DNA of 64,000 nucleotides from Bugulina stolonifera (lineage: Eukaryota; Bryozoa; Gymnolaemata; Cheilostomatida; Bugulidae), in assembly GCA_935421135.1 (NCBI GenBank), contig OW285194.1:2378501-2442500 (forward strand). Reading direction: 5' to 3'. The position numbers were made by a program, and so were the translations under genes. Below the pieces are notes generated by a model that did no database searches, was not told where the DNA came from, and saw only the letters and a list, made by a program, of their open reading frames with translations. Positions 10,446 to 23,700 of the stretch are shown here, in pieces; position 1 is the stretch's first letter; each line of letters opens with the position of its first letter.

Positions 10446-13400
10446 CTTCCTCGGTATAAACTTCGGGTTTCACTAAAAGTAACAAGTGAACAACGGAACA
10501 GTGAAATGTTAGTGTTTTTAGACATAATTACATTGTTCTAGCCAAAACCTCCACTGTCTAATGGAACAAATACACAGCTAACATTGTCACAAACGTGAAC
10601 TTGTTGACTTGTATGGTTCCTCCTGCAATATATCGCAATTAATTTTTAAGAAGGAAACTTGTGTGTCAATAAAACATACCAAAAATTTGGAACAATACAA
10701 AAAACAAGTAAAATATGCCAACTCAGCCTGTAAAAGTTTGTGTTTGACAGCATGTGTAAAACGCTCGATCTATGTTGTCTGGGGTGAAATATACTAAAAC
10801 TTGCTTAATTCCAACTCCAAAGGACTACCATAATTGGTGTGAATTAGGCCCTTGTTGAATTGTAAGATCACTTCATTTAACTTGTGTCATTATATAGTGC
10901 TCAGCAGAGACTAAGGCTCATAGTTAGAACTAACCAAGCTTTTGAATTATTCAGGGCCAAATTAAGCGGATTTCACCGTACACAAATGTTTTCAATCATG
11001 ATATTTTCCTATGGTGAAAATGTTACCCGATTACCTAGCTCTGTGAATGTCTGTAGAATATCCACATGTACTATAGACAATTTCAGTAATTGCTATGCTC
11101 AAGATACTACCTTCTTTTGTTCTTTTTGATAGAGCCTCGATTGGCTCTCCCTGTTTCATGTTTCTCTTGACTCCTAAAATATTTTATCAACCCTACATTA
11201 AACTTAAATATACTGTACACAATATTACGAGATGCACATCATAGTGTATTTGTAATAATTTACACAGCCATGCATTTCTAGCTAGCTAGGAAGCTGTTGG
11301 CAAATCATGTCTTAACGAGTTCGCAACTTTGCACAAAAAATTTCGAACAGAAATGGACACCGGTAGATTACAATAATATTTGATGCTACCAGTTCAGAAT
11401 CATGTTGAGCAAATCTTACCTCTATGTGATGCCTTATATGTTTCTCTGGCAATGTCAGTTTCTGAACCACAGCTCTCATTTTCATTGGCAAGATCTTTGA
11501 TTTCACCAGGCAATTGTTCACCAACTAGAATGTCATACACCATTTATACTTAATTCACAAACATTGTAAGTAAATTTGTTAAGCTGCACTCCGTTGAGCT
11601 GCACAGCATGTCATCATGTTTAGACATTAAATACATTGTTCATCCTACAGTGGGATGATATAACTTATAGGTTAGACCATATTGTTAAATTTTCGTTGCG
11701 AACTATATGAGTGTTAGTTACATGTACAGTAAATGAGACGTACAGTGTAGTATATTCCGAAACCCAGTCTCAAAAACAAATTCACTTTAGCTTACCCTTA
11801 TACAGGTATATTTTCCGACTCTAAAGGCTGCTTTAGACATTCACAGGAAGTACTTCAAGACCTTTATCGCCCATTCACTTCTATTTAGTCGTCAGGCTCA
11901 TCGTTCTCGAACTCATCAGCTAAAAATCATTGACAGCTATACTGTTCTATTGCATGTATAGCATTTATTGACAGTCTTGTCAGAACCCAGTTTCCTTCAC
12001 TCATATAAGCTTTGCCTTTTATCAAAGTTCTGAATGTGCGGCAGGAAGAGGAGGAAGATTTTCGGAGAGTCAATAATATAAGTGTTGAAGGCAAGATAAC
12101 TAGAGGTAGACTGAAACATAGGTGGATACTCTCAGAGCAGAGTGAGATGGAGGTCGCTGATAGAGTTAGCTTCGATGCAGAACCCTGTTACATGCAAGGT
12201 TTAAAATAGCCACGATGAGAAATGCTGAGAATTGCTGAATGTGTGACAAGCAACAAAATATTAGTGTTAGACAAATCAGCTATAATGCAATACTTGAGTT
12301 GAACATATAATGAACAACATAATATAAGACAGGGAGCAATTGTAACTTTTCTACTACTTGCACAATAGAAAATAAACTTTAGAAAACTGTAAATACAGAT
12401 AAAAAAATACTCACAATCTAGTTCTTCTGCAATGTCAATTTCTTCCAAACTCTTGCCATGATATTTGAAGCGATTTTCTGATACTGCAGCGACGAGCAGC
12501 TTAAACACCTTTGCCAACTGGAAATGTGTATCTGATTGTCTGTAAATCTTCCTAGAGGCAGAAATGTCATGGCCCATGAAATCGGCTACAATCTCTAGTT
12601 CAAGGCTGCCAACTTTTAAATTGACATTGAACTTTACGAACAGAAAATGGTGAACCATAATATTATGGTACAATACCGCAGTAGCACAAATTCTATTTGC
12701 TTATAATAAATACTATATCAATCATCAAAATATTTAAAGGGATGCTGCTAAAGCTGAAGGTCTCTGCAATGACAGAGGATAGAAATAGTGCAGCTCAATG
12801 GCAGTGTGGCAATGATGACCATAGAACATTACCCTCATGTGAATAAAGAATGCACATTTATGACAAGCAACTCATGTCACCTATCAAAGTGTTTTTTTTT
12901 CAAAGTGGCTGAGCTGGTTAAGTGGTCGGGTGTCCTGTCTAGAGCACAAGGTAACTGGGTGATGTAGATGCCCCAGGTTCAAACCTGGTCGGGCGTGTAG
13001 TTTTATAAATGTGAAATCAAGTTCCTAGAACCCGCGTAAACAAATTGAAAAATCCTTGTGTAAGCTCTAACATAAGACATAAAACACATCGAAAGACGAT
13101 TTTTTGTTAGAATAGTTACCAGCAAAATACTGATGGCCAGTCTCATTCTCATCCTTCAGGACATCATTCTCCAGCCCACTACAGTTGTCACCTGTAAAAT
13201 TTAAATGGCATAAAGTTGATTTTGAAACCGGTGTTTGTAGAGAGAATATCAAGAATGGACATGGTCATGGATATATCTATACGCTGCTTATCCCAAAGAG
13301 TTGTGTTTGCCTCTCTCTTGTTTTAACTAAATGAGGACCTGGTCACGGATATAATACTATATTTTCATTTGAATATTAAAATTAGAAATACTTTTAACCG

Positions 13401-15315
13401 ATACCGGTCAAATGAGGACATATTACAGTGAGAAATGGTCAGTTTAGCCATGTACCAAATGAGGACCTGTACGTGAGTGTCACAATTAGTTAGTTGCTAA
13501 AGGAAGGATTGTTTGCTTCTCTCTCATCATTGTCAAATGAGGACAAGGTGCAAGAGATGTTATGTCCAGTTATGTACCAAATTAGGACATAGTGAGTGTG
13601 AGCAATGGTAAGCTTGTCAATATACCAAATGAGGACATAGTGCAGTGAGCAATGCTAGGTGCCAAATGGGGACACAGTGCAGTTAGTAGGACCTGTTCAT
13701 CGATGTAACAATCAAAAGGAGTTGTGTTTGCCACTCTCTCATTTTCACCAAATGAGGACATAAGCAAACTGTATAGCCTATGAGTGTGAATATAGAAGTT
13801 TAGCTAATACCAAACATGTACCAGTTTGATTAGAGTAGTGTTTTTCATGCTTGCTAATTGAGAACATGATATCCAATGTCACAACTCATAAGTGTGAGGG
13901 CTACGACAGTCCCGTACCAAACCAGCACATGTTTTTCTCTCTCTTTTCTGTTAAACGAAGGCATAATAACAAGCAATGCACCTCATGAGTATGAATCATG
14001 GCAAATCCAGCTATATTATAACCGCTTTTGTTAATACTCATAAGAGAACTAAATTCTGCTAATAACTTTACCTGCTAGAAGGTAATGGTTGGTGACATCA
14101 TCATCGTTTTCCCAATTGTCCTTTTTCATGTCACTGTTTTTCTTATCTGTAAAACACAACAAATGGTGCAAACATGATTATGGCAGAGGTGCAATGAGCA
14201 CTCTGGAATAGCGAGTGAGTACAAACGGGAGGTAAATGTGCCATGGACCAACTGAGGACACGTTCATAGATGTAACAGTCAGTTTGTTGCCGAATGGAGT
14301 AGTGTTTGCCCCTCTCTCATTTTCACCAAATGAGGACCTGGCTATAGACATGATATCTGGTTGTTAAAGAGAGTGCTGTACACTTCTTTTCCCTGTTAAA
14401 TAAGGACATAGTGAGTGCGAGTGATGGCAGGTTCACCCATATACCAAATGAGGACCTGTTTGTAGGTGTCACAATCAGTTTGTTGTCAAAGTAAGTGTTG
14501 TTTCCTTCTCTCTTGTCTTGTCAAATGAGGACATGGCAACAAGCTGTATAGCCAATAAGTGTGAGTAATGGTAAGTTTTGCTATGTACCAAATGAGGACG
14601 CAGTGTAGTGAGTAATGGTAAGTTTGACTACATCATGCCAAATGTGGTCCTGGCTATAGACATGATATCTGGTGGTTAAAGAGAATGGTATACATTTCTT
14701 TTCCCTGTCAAATAAGGACATAGTGAGTGCGAATGATTGCCGGTTTAGTCATATACCAAATGAGGACCTGTTTGTAGGTGTAACAATCAGTTTGTTGTCA
14801 AAGGAAGTATTGTTTGCTTCTGTTCTGTCAAACGAGGACATGGTAAAAAACTGTATAGCTTGTGAGCGTGAGTAATGGCAAGTTTGGCTATGTACCAAAT
14901 GAGGACATGCAGTGAGTAACAGTAAGTTTAGCTATTTACCAATTGAGGACCCGGCTATAAACATGGCCTTTGGCTGACAAAGAGAGCGGTGTATGTTTCT
15001 TTTCTCTGTCAAACAAGGACATAGTGAGTGTGAGTGATGGCGGCTTTAGACATATACCAAATGAGGACCTGTCCGTGGGTATAACAATCAGTTTGTTGCT
15101 AAAGGAAGTATTGTTTGTTTCTCTCTCGTCTTGTCAAATGAGGACATGGTCTACGTATGTGCCAAGTTAGAGACTGCATAAATGGCTACACCATATTAGT
15201 TTAATTCTCAAATAGAGTAATTTAATTTTGTTTCATTCCCGGTAATTGAGGAAATGGGTTTATTACCTTTAACAACTTGACAGAAACTTTCTCCAGATCG
15301 GCCTGAGTCTGTCAC
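10446..15315 (-). CDS. Tyrosine-recombinase-like C-terminal gene, copy 2
   Basis: The exons mirror copy 1: e2 15267-15315, e3 14072-14146, e4 13120-13191, e5 12415-12612, e6 11885-11919 (stop), and alternatively e7 11420-11524, e8 11111-11173 and e9 starting at 10472. e5 is open and keeps GHD...Y, with Ser to Phe in the KVSKLL segment; e4 has Glu to Gly. The last exon of this gene lies in the right end of copy 1, so the transcript would cross the unit border. There the exon reads GAGGAAGG where the copy-3 gene reads GAGGAGGAGG, a 2-base loss. This shifts the frame so that the acidic TEEE segment ends at a stop a few codons later, unless splicing uses the new GAAG/GTGACG donor. The long form is therefore probably damaged while the short e6 form is intact. 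Confidence 0.58.
12904..12995 (+). other. tRNA-like sequence, copy 2
   Basis: This is identical in layout to the copy-1 element, A box and B box included; the 3' flank reads GGGCGTG instead of GGGCATG. Confidence 0.5.
13329..15169. repeat. AAATGAGGAC minisatellite, copy 2
   Basis: This is the same block as in copy 1 at offset 10449, with only scattered substitutions (for example AAATAAGGAC preceded by TTAAATAAGG near 14397). The number and order of monomers are the same as in copy 1. The minisatellite has therefore not expanded or contracted since the large-unit duplication. Confidence 0.85.
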
Positions 15316-17751
15316 CTATAGAATAAGAAAGTGGTTTTCTCAGGACAAATCGATTAGTTTTACAAACATTTAGATCAAAGCCACTTCAACTACATAATTA
15401 GGCTGTCCCCTTAACAGCAATCACCAATTTTATGTAGGCTAACTTTCGAATTAGCAGTTTATTTTAAATTACAAAGTCTTTGGTTGCAGCAAGGCAAAAC
15501 TCTAGGTTTAATACAATGAAGTGTCGCGCAAAATTTAGATATACAGGAGAGAATTCGAGCTGAAAGTACAATTGACATTACAAGAACTAATAACTATTCT
15601 TCCTGGCTAGATTGGGGCTGATTTGACTATAGCTAATGTTACAATGGGAGAAAAAGTAAAGGCTCTAGACTAAAATATTTGCTAATATCATAATCAGCCA
15701 TTGGTACTTTCGATCAACAATTAATGTTTAGAGAACCTCTTCGCATAAACATGTTTGTCTTAGCACATACATTTGCATGATCGAATAACCTCAACTAAAC
15801 AGCTACATGCAGTAATAAAAGGGCAATGAATCTAACAATAAATTAAAATGTCCAATCTATGTATTCATGTCACTTCAGAAAATAAATTGTCAATTTTTTA
15901 GCGTAATATATAAAAAACACCTAATCAAGGTTAAATTCCTGCACTAATTACAGTCTGGAAAACATAGTGTGACAAGGTGGCCAACAATATAAAATGGCGC
16001 ATTCACTTACCTTTTAATGTCTAACTTTTTGCGGCTATTCAGTCAAACTCTCTCTCAATATTGGCTGGCACAGATGCTAGACTAGTGGTGAAGCAAGGAA
16101 AAATGAATGAGCCTGGTTTGAGCCTTTCCTTTTAGACCATATAGGTGTTATGGAGTTGAAAGAGCAACATCTGTGACAACACTTTGCTCAAAGAAAGTTA
16201 GAAATAGGATAGTACTAATGTTTACTGTAGGGATGAGCACTTGTCACTTGGTTCATGTCTCCATGGACAAAAAAGGGTAGTTGGACTGAGTAGAATGGAA
16301 ATATGGAAATTAAGCCAATCGGTAATCAGTATTACTGGTACTCAGTTCTCTGTACTTTGAATTATGTACTGTGTATTCTGTACTATAAATTCTGTACTGT
16401 GTATTCTGCTATTGTTATCACTGAATTATTATCAGTAATTGCTGCTGAAACCTACTAATTATGAGAATACGACAATGGCCAGCACAACCTACCCCCATTC
16501 ATTGATACCTTGTCTAACAGTGACAAAGAAACCAAGGTCGAATCAACCTACATGTATAATGATGGAAATATTTAAATTTGACTTAACTAGATGGTTGGTG
16601 GAGATGCAAAGAAACTTTTCATGTGACACAAATTATATTTTATGTACATTTCACACTGTCTGCATAATACGGGTAATCTCAAGTGAAAATTATAATGTGA
16701 AGATAGTGCACACACTTCTCATGGAGAGTCCTGGTGATGAGTAACATTAAACCTTTAAATTTCAATTTTATTAGCTCTTACAAAATTTAGTTAATGCATG
16801 TAAGAAGTGTATTTAAGCTCTTCAAATTCATTCTTTTTAAAATGTTATCCCATTAATGTAAACTGATACCAGATATCTGTTAATCAACCAACATATAAAT
16901 ATCTTTTGAAATCTACCTTTTAAAATACCTTTCCATGCATCTACAAATTATATAGATTTGCACTCTAAAAAGTAGTTTTGCTCTAGGTTCTACGCTCAGA
17001 TCTTCCTAATTCCTGCCTTTCCTTCTTAGCAACTATGGGGTAATGGGGTAAACTTAAAATTTTATCTCTGGTTATAAAACTAAACCTTGATACCAAGCAT
17101 TTTACTGGTTTAAATGTACACCTTGAAGTTAGGTCATTACTTAGTCATGTGTTGTTGCTAGTGATGGTTTATTGCAGAACAGATGTCAAACAGCTGACTT
17201 CAGCAGTAAGACAGTGTTTTTCTGTTTGTGTCTCATATTGCCAATTTCCATAATTCAAACACAGTTCATAATAACTGTGACCCATCCTAGAGATGTCTAC
17301 GAAACTAGCAAAAATCTATAATTCAGATAAGAGTTTGTCTTGAGAAAGTAGCCTATTCTGAATGATTTGCTATTTATTCATGTTTAAACATTTTATATTG
17401 TTTTTAAATTATGTTCCAAGAGCAAAATAATTACGATTTAGGCTCTATATAGTTCATGGGGAATTTAAATGTTGATTACCTGTTTAATTGCCTACATGTA
17501 TTCCTCTGTTACTTAAACATGTAATTAGTTACATTGGGTTTAGATCAATTAGGCCCAATGTTTCCTAAAGTTGGTGCCCAAAATGTAACAATATTAACAT
17601 GAAAATTCCGCCTGGTCGGTACATGTACTTGTACATCATCATTTTCACCGCTACAGCTGAACTAGGAACAAAAGCGGTGCAGAAATAAATCAGATAGAAT
17701 CTAAAAAACCATAGATCTGAAATCTGCCTTAGACTTATGCATCAACATTAT

Positions 17752-18749
17752 GCATGCAGTCAGGAGCTGCTGCATACCATAATGAGTGCAGCCAAAGTAA
17801 GCCACTCAGTACTCCACAACCTTCATTCAGTTGATACCCAGTTTTATTTAGTTTGTACTCAGTGATTTCTCAGTACTCAGTCATTGTGATACTAGGTTCT
17901 AACCAACTTGCCAATTACATTAGCCTTTTAATTATATATTATAGTTACCAGCCTCTGTTGGTATGCACTGCCTCAAGTTGACAAGGCAATTTACACTAGC
18001 TAAATTTGACAAGGCAATGCAGGTCCAATGTAAATCGTTGACATAAAGCTAAAGAACTCTCAAAATGCATTATTTTTGCTATCCTGTAAGTACATGTAGA
18101 TACTTGTGCATCCAGTTAGATGTTTATCAAACCAACTAATAATTTTAGAAATCTGGAGCTTTCCAATGCAACCTCAACCTGTGTTATAAAGTTCAACCAT
18201 TGTGATTAGGTGTCACAGTTGCCAATAATCCAGATTTACATGTACATGTACATGGGATACTCCAGATTTTGAAGCCTTGCTGTCACTTGGAAAAAACTTA
18301 GTGAACCAATAAAATATAGCTTCAATGGGCAAAGCGATGGTGCTTTATAACATCAATGGCATTTATGTGGCACATGAAAACCTCAACCATCATGCTACAA
18401 ATTATTAGGCAGAATGTGAAAAGTTAGTGGAAATTACATCTGTAGTATTAACATTATTATTTTGTTAAGCAACAATATTCCCTTCAAGTGCATTAAACAC
18501 ACTGTCAGAAGTACAAAATTGTAATAACAATCATGAACAAACAGCTTAATATTTTCATGGAAACCAACACATACAACATGATGCATGTAGTCAGGAGTTG
18601 TTGCACACCATAATGAGTGCAGCCAAATTAAGCCATTCAGTACTCAACAACCCTTACTCAATTTCTACTCAGTTATTACGATCCGTTTGTACTCCGCCCG
18701 TACTCAGTCATTGTGACACTAGGTTTTAACCAACTTACCACTTACATTA
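17752..18749. repeat. Pair of about 170-bp direct repeats 831 bp apart, copy 2
   Basis: Same arrangement and spacing as in copy 1 (starts at 17752 and 18583). Confidence 0.85.
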
Positions 18750-19511
18750 ACAGAATTATTGTTATTAAGGGAGATAATTCTAGGGCATTGAGGTAAAAAA
18801 TAAGAATAGCATGAAGATATATTAGTGTTTGGTGCTTCAAGTTCTTAGCTAGCACCAAAATAACTAAACTAGTTGCATTTCTTGCAGTACACCATATTCT
18901 CATAATGAAGTACATGTAGGTAAAGGAGATAATTGCATAGTGTTGATTGTGCTGTCACAACTACATGAAAATAGACTAATAATAAAAGCAGAGGTTGGGT
19001 ATCGCTGGACAAATACATCAGAAAGCATCTGATAGAGTATTAACATATTATACTTATCTCAATTGTGCGTACAACTATTTTCTTGAATAACTATACCACC
19101 TATTACTGCCCATACACTCCCAGAAAAGCAAATGAGGACATTATGTTGGAGAGAGGACAAATCCAATAATTACTTTGAGGCAGAACTCTATGTACAAGAA
19201 CTCACACCATGTAAATGAGGACATTGTTAGAAAGGTCAGACAACTTCAAAGACAATTTTATATGAGGAATCCTACCAACTAAATGGGGACACATGAATAC
19301 AAATTCTGAAAATGCGCATACTCACTCTGTGCCATAAATGATGTCAAGTGGGGACTGGCTTGGAATCTAATGAAACCAAGACCGTCCCGCATAAATTTTC
19401 TTGCTGATCAAGGAAATTAGGCTACGACAACTGAGGACGTCCTCATTTGACGGCATGTCCCCATTTGCAGGCGAGAGTACTCGCCAAAGACTGCATTTGA
19501 CACCTTCCGCT

Positions 19512-19513
<2 letters not shown>

Positions 19514-19542
<29 letters not shown>
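19514..19542. repeat. (AC)n microsatellite in copy 2
   Basis: Uninterrupted AC dinucleotides. Copy 1 has a shorter, interrupted version at 9040-9068. Confidence 0.9.
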
Positions 19543-20725
19543 CCACACCTATACTAGCATACGCTGGCAAATGCAGTCCCACTTTTCCTGCAGGCAAATG
19601 CAGTCCTACTGTAGCTCCAATACTAATGCACCTAGGAGTTACTGTAATACATCAATAAAAAGCTAATCAAAATATAAGGTTGGTGGGCTGGGTTCCAAAC
19701 CTCTATGGGCCTTTATAGTCTGAGCTGGTTTTTCTACTGGGAAATGAGGACGTGTGAGCAAAGCGTGAGTGAAGAGTGAGTTCTTCGTCAAATGGGGACA
19801 TTCAACAGGAGACGACAATTTCTTAAAATGGTCAATTCTCCATAAATTGCCTTGAACCATCACAAGTATATAGTAGCGAATTATTTTTAATAAGTAGTGA
19901 GCAGATATGAATAAGTATGAGATCAGCAACTTATCTATTGCCTCTTATGCACATGCAGCACAATCATGAGGTGTTGAATAACTTTGCAATGTACTTTTGC
20001 ATCTATTTACTAGAACAAATAATAATATGCCAAATATTGCTTCTGATTCTTAGCGCAGGCAGCAGCACACTTTGTCACTCTAAATAAAACACGTGCAGTT
20101 TTAGCCTTCATTCGCACTTACTTTTGAGTATTTTTATATAACCCATCTATTGGGCATTGATTAGACGATTGATTTGATATTTAGTTGCACCATTTATTCG
20201 AGTAAATCTAATAGACATAAAAGGCGAAACACATTGAAATTAGAAGTTCTCTATCACTCAGATATAATATTTCAAATCCTCCCCGAGAGCTTCTTCAATT
20301 ACCAGACTTTTCTATAAAAGAGAAGAAAACAGAATGATGTAATTTCCTTATGGCTCATGTGAAATTGTCTATTATTGGTAAAATGGCCTGTCAAAAAAGA
20401 ATCAACTTTGCATGTGTTTTAAGAGCATCAAAGGCTTACCACACAATTTGAAAAAAACTTATGATTTGTGTACCAAGCATTGCAATAATAAACAGTGCTA
20501 GTTTGCTTCCACAGAGCTTAATACATCTATAGCAACTTATTCTGCGAGTTTGGAGGCCAGTTGTCTTGCACACCAAAAGCAACTTTTTCTACTAAAGATA
20601 TTACACTGGCGGAAGCACATTCTCTAACTATGCTGTATTTTAGACTACTTGCTTTTTTTCTGCAGGCAATTTCCTACTTAATTTTCCGCCTTTCTTTTTT
20701 GCATCCACGAGCTAACTTAAACACT

Positions 20726-23700
20726 TCAATGCTCCTGCATGTTTGGGATAGCGCTCCAAGACTCCCTGAAGCAATCACGAACAGCCTTCACCTCCTCCTC
20801 GGTATAAGCTTCGGGTTTCACTAAAAGTAACAAGTGAACAACGAAACAGTGAAATGTTAGTGTTTTTAGCCAAAACCTCCACTGCCTAATAGAACAAATA
20901 CACAGCTGACATTGTCACAAAAGTGAACTTGTTGACTTGTATGGTTCCTCCTGCAATATATCGCAATTAATTTTTAAGAAGGAAACTTGTGTGTCAATAA
21001 AACATATCGAAAATTTGGAACAATAGAAAAAACAAGTAAAATATGTCAACTCAGCCTGTAAAAGTTTGTGTTTGACAGCATGTGTAAAACGCTCGATCTA
21101 TGTTGTCTGGGGTGAAATACACTAAAACTTGCTTAATTCCAACTCCAAAGGACTACCATAATTGGTGTGAATTAGGCCCAGGCAATTTTTCACCAACTAG
21201 AATGTCATACACCATTTATACTTAATTCACAAACATTGTAAGTAAATTTGTTGAGCTGCACTCCGTTGAGCTGCACAGCATGTCATCATGTTTAGATATT
21301 AAATACATTGTTCATCCTACAGCGGGATGATATAACTTATAGGTTAGACCATATTGTTAAATTTTCGTTGCGAACAATATGAGTGTTAGTTACATGTACA
21401 GTAAATGAGACGTACAGTGTAGTATATTCCGAAACCCAGTCTCAAAAACAAATTAACTTTAGCTTACCCTTATACAGGTATATTTTCCGACTCTAAAGGC
21501 TGTTTTAGACATTCACAGGAAGTACTTCAAGACCTTTATCGCCCATTCACTTCTATTTAGTCGTCAGGCTCATCGTTCTCGAACTCATCAGCTAAAAATC
21601 ATTGACAGCTATACTGTTCTATTGCATGTATAGCATTTATTAACAGTCTTGTCAGAACCCAGTTTCCTTCACTCATATAAGCTTTGCCTTCTATCAAAGT
21701 TCTGAATGTGCGGCAGGAAGAGGAGGAAGATTTTCGGAGAGTCAATAATATAAGTGTTGAAGGCAAGATAACTAGAGGTAGACTGAAACATAGGTGGATA
21801 CTCCCAGAGCAGAGTGAGATGGAGGTCGCTGATAGAGTTAGCTACGATGCAGAACCCTGTTACATGCAAGGTTTAAAATAGCCACGATGAGAAATGCTGA
21901 GAATTGCTGAATGTGTGACAAGCAACAAAATATTAGTGTTAGACAAATCAGCTATAATGCAATACTTGAGTTGCACATATAATGAACAACATAATATAAG
22001 ACAGGGAGCAATTGTAACTTTTCTACTACTTGCACAATAGAAAATAAACTTTAGAAAACTGTAAATTCAGATAAAAAAATACTCACAATCTAGTTCTTCT
22101 GCAATGTCAATTTCTTCCAAACTCTTGCCATGATATTTGAAGCGATTTTCTGATACTGCAGCGACGAGCAGCTTAGACACCTTTGCCAACTGGAAATGTG
22201 TATCTGATTGTCTGTAAATCTTCCTAGAGGCAGAAATTTCATGGCCCATGAAATCGGCTACAATCTCTAGTTCAAGGCTGCCAACTTTCAAATTGACATT
22301 GAACTTTACGAACAGAAAATAGTGAACCATAATATTATGGTATAATACCGCAGTAGCACAAATTCTATTTGCTTATAATAAATACTATATCAATCATCAA
22401 AATATTTAAAGGGATGCTGTTAAAGCTGAAGGTCTCTGCAATGACAGAGGATAGAAATAGTGCAGCTCAATGGCAGTGTGGCAATGATGACCATAGAACA
22501 GTACCCCCATGTGAATAAAGAATGCACATTTATGACAAGCAACTCATGTCACCTATCAAAGTGTTTTTTTTTTCAAAGTGGCTGAGCTGGTTAAGTGGTC
22601 GGGTGTCCTGTCTAGAGCACAAGGTAACTGCGTGATGTAGATGCCCATGGTTCAAACCTGGTCGGGCATGTAGTTTTATAAATGTGAAATCAAGTTCCTA
22701 GAACCCGCGTAAACAAATTGAAAAATCCTTGTGTAAGCTCTAACATAAGACATAAAACACATCAAAAGACGATTTTTTGTTAGAATAGTTACCAGCAAAA
22801 TACTGATGGCCAGTCTCATTCTCATCCTTCAGGTCATCATTCTCCAGCTCACTACAATTGTCACCTGTAGAATGTAAATGGCATAAAGTTGATTTTGAAA
22901 ACCGGTGTTTGTAGAGAGAATATCAAGAATGGACCTGGTCATGGATATATCTATACGCTGTTTATCCCAAAGAGTAGTGTTTGCCTCTCTCTTGTTTTAA
23001 CTAAATGAGGACCTGGTCACGGATATAATACTATATTTTCATTTGAATATTAAAATTAGAAATACTTTTAACCGATACCGGTCAAATGAGGACATAGTAC
23101 AGTGAGAAATGGTCAGTTTACCCATGTACCAAATGAGGACCTGTACGTGAGTGTCACAATCAGTTAGTTGCTAAAGGAAGGATTGTTTGCTTCTCTCTCA
23201 TCATTGTCAAATGAGGACAAGGTGCAAGAGATGTTATGTCCAGTTATGTACCAAATTAGGACATAGTGAGTGTGAGCAATGGTAAGCTTGTCAATATACC
23301 AAATGAGGACATAGCGCAGTGAGCAATGCTAGTTGCCAAATGGGGACACAGTGCAGTTAGTAGGACCTGTTCATCGATGTAACAATCAAAAGGAGTTGTG
23401 TTTGCCACTCTCTCATTTTCACCAAATGAGGACATAAGCAAACTGTATAGCCTATGAGTGTGAATATAGAAGTTTAGCTAATACCAAACATGTACCAGTT
23501 TGATTAGAGTAGTGTTTTTCATGCTTGCTAATTGAGAACATGATATCCAATGTCACAACTCATAAGTGTGAGGGCTACGACAGTCCCGTACCAAACCAGC
23601 ACATGTTTTTCTCTCTCTTTTCTGTTAAACGAGGGCATAATAACAAGCAATGCACCTCATGAGTATGAATCATGGCAAATCCAGCTATATTATAACCGCT

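Larger units (their letters stand above)
1..10455. repeat. Tandem array unit, copy 1 (about 10.4 kb, left part of array)
   Basis: This stretch recurs almost base for base starting at 10456 and again at 20804, in the same orientation. Matching landmarks sit at fixed offsets of 10449 to 10479 between copies 1 and 2. By eye the copies differ by roughly one base in one to two hundred, plus discrete indels. The copy starts at the window edge in the middle of an exon, so the array probably continues to the left. Features private to this copy are a 139-bp tandem duplication (9682-9959) and the absence of a 23-bp segment near 5515 that copies 2 and 3 have. The unit holds a minus-strand gene in its first 5.6 kb and the last exon of the next gene at its right end. 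Confidence 0.95.
16120..20550. other. Gene-poor half of the unit, copy 2
   Basis: Same content as copy 1: the direct-repeat pair (17752 and 18583), isolated AAATGAGGAC motifs near 19130-19290 and 19740-19800, and a longer (AC)n tract at 19514-19542. No supported gene. Confidence 0.4.
10456..20803. repeat. Tandem array unit, copy 2 (about 10.35 kb)
   Basis: This is a complete unit between two others. It is closer to copy 1 than copy 3 is: it keeps the stretch between the two 831-bp-spaced direct repeats and all the exons seen in copy 1. It shares with copy 3 the 23-bp segment at about 15966-15988, and it has only one copy of the 139-bp sequence that copy 1 has duplicated. These mixed similarities argue for repeated unequal exchange or gene conversion rather than simple stepwise duplication. 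Confidence 0.95.
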
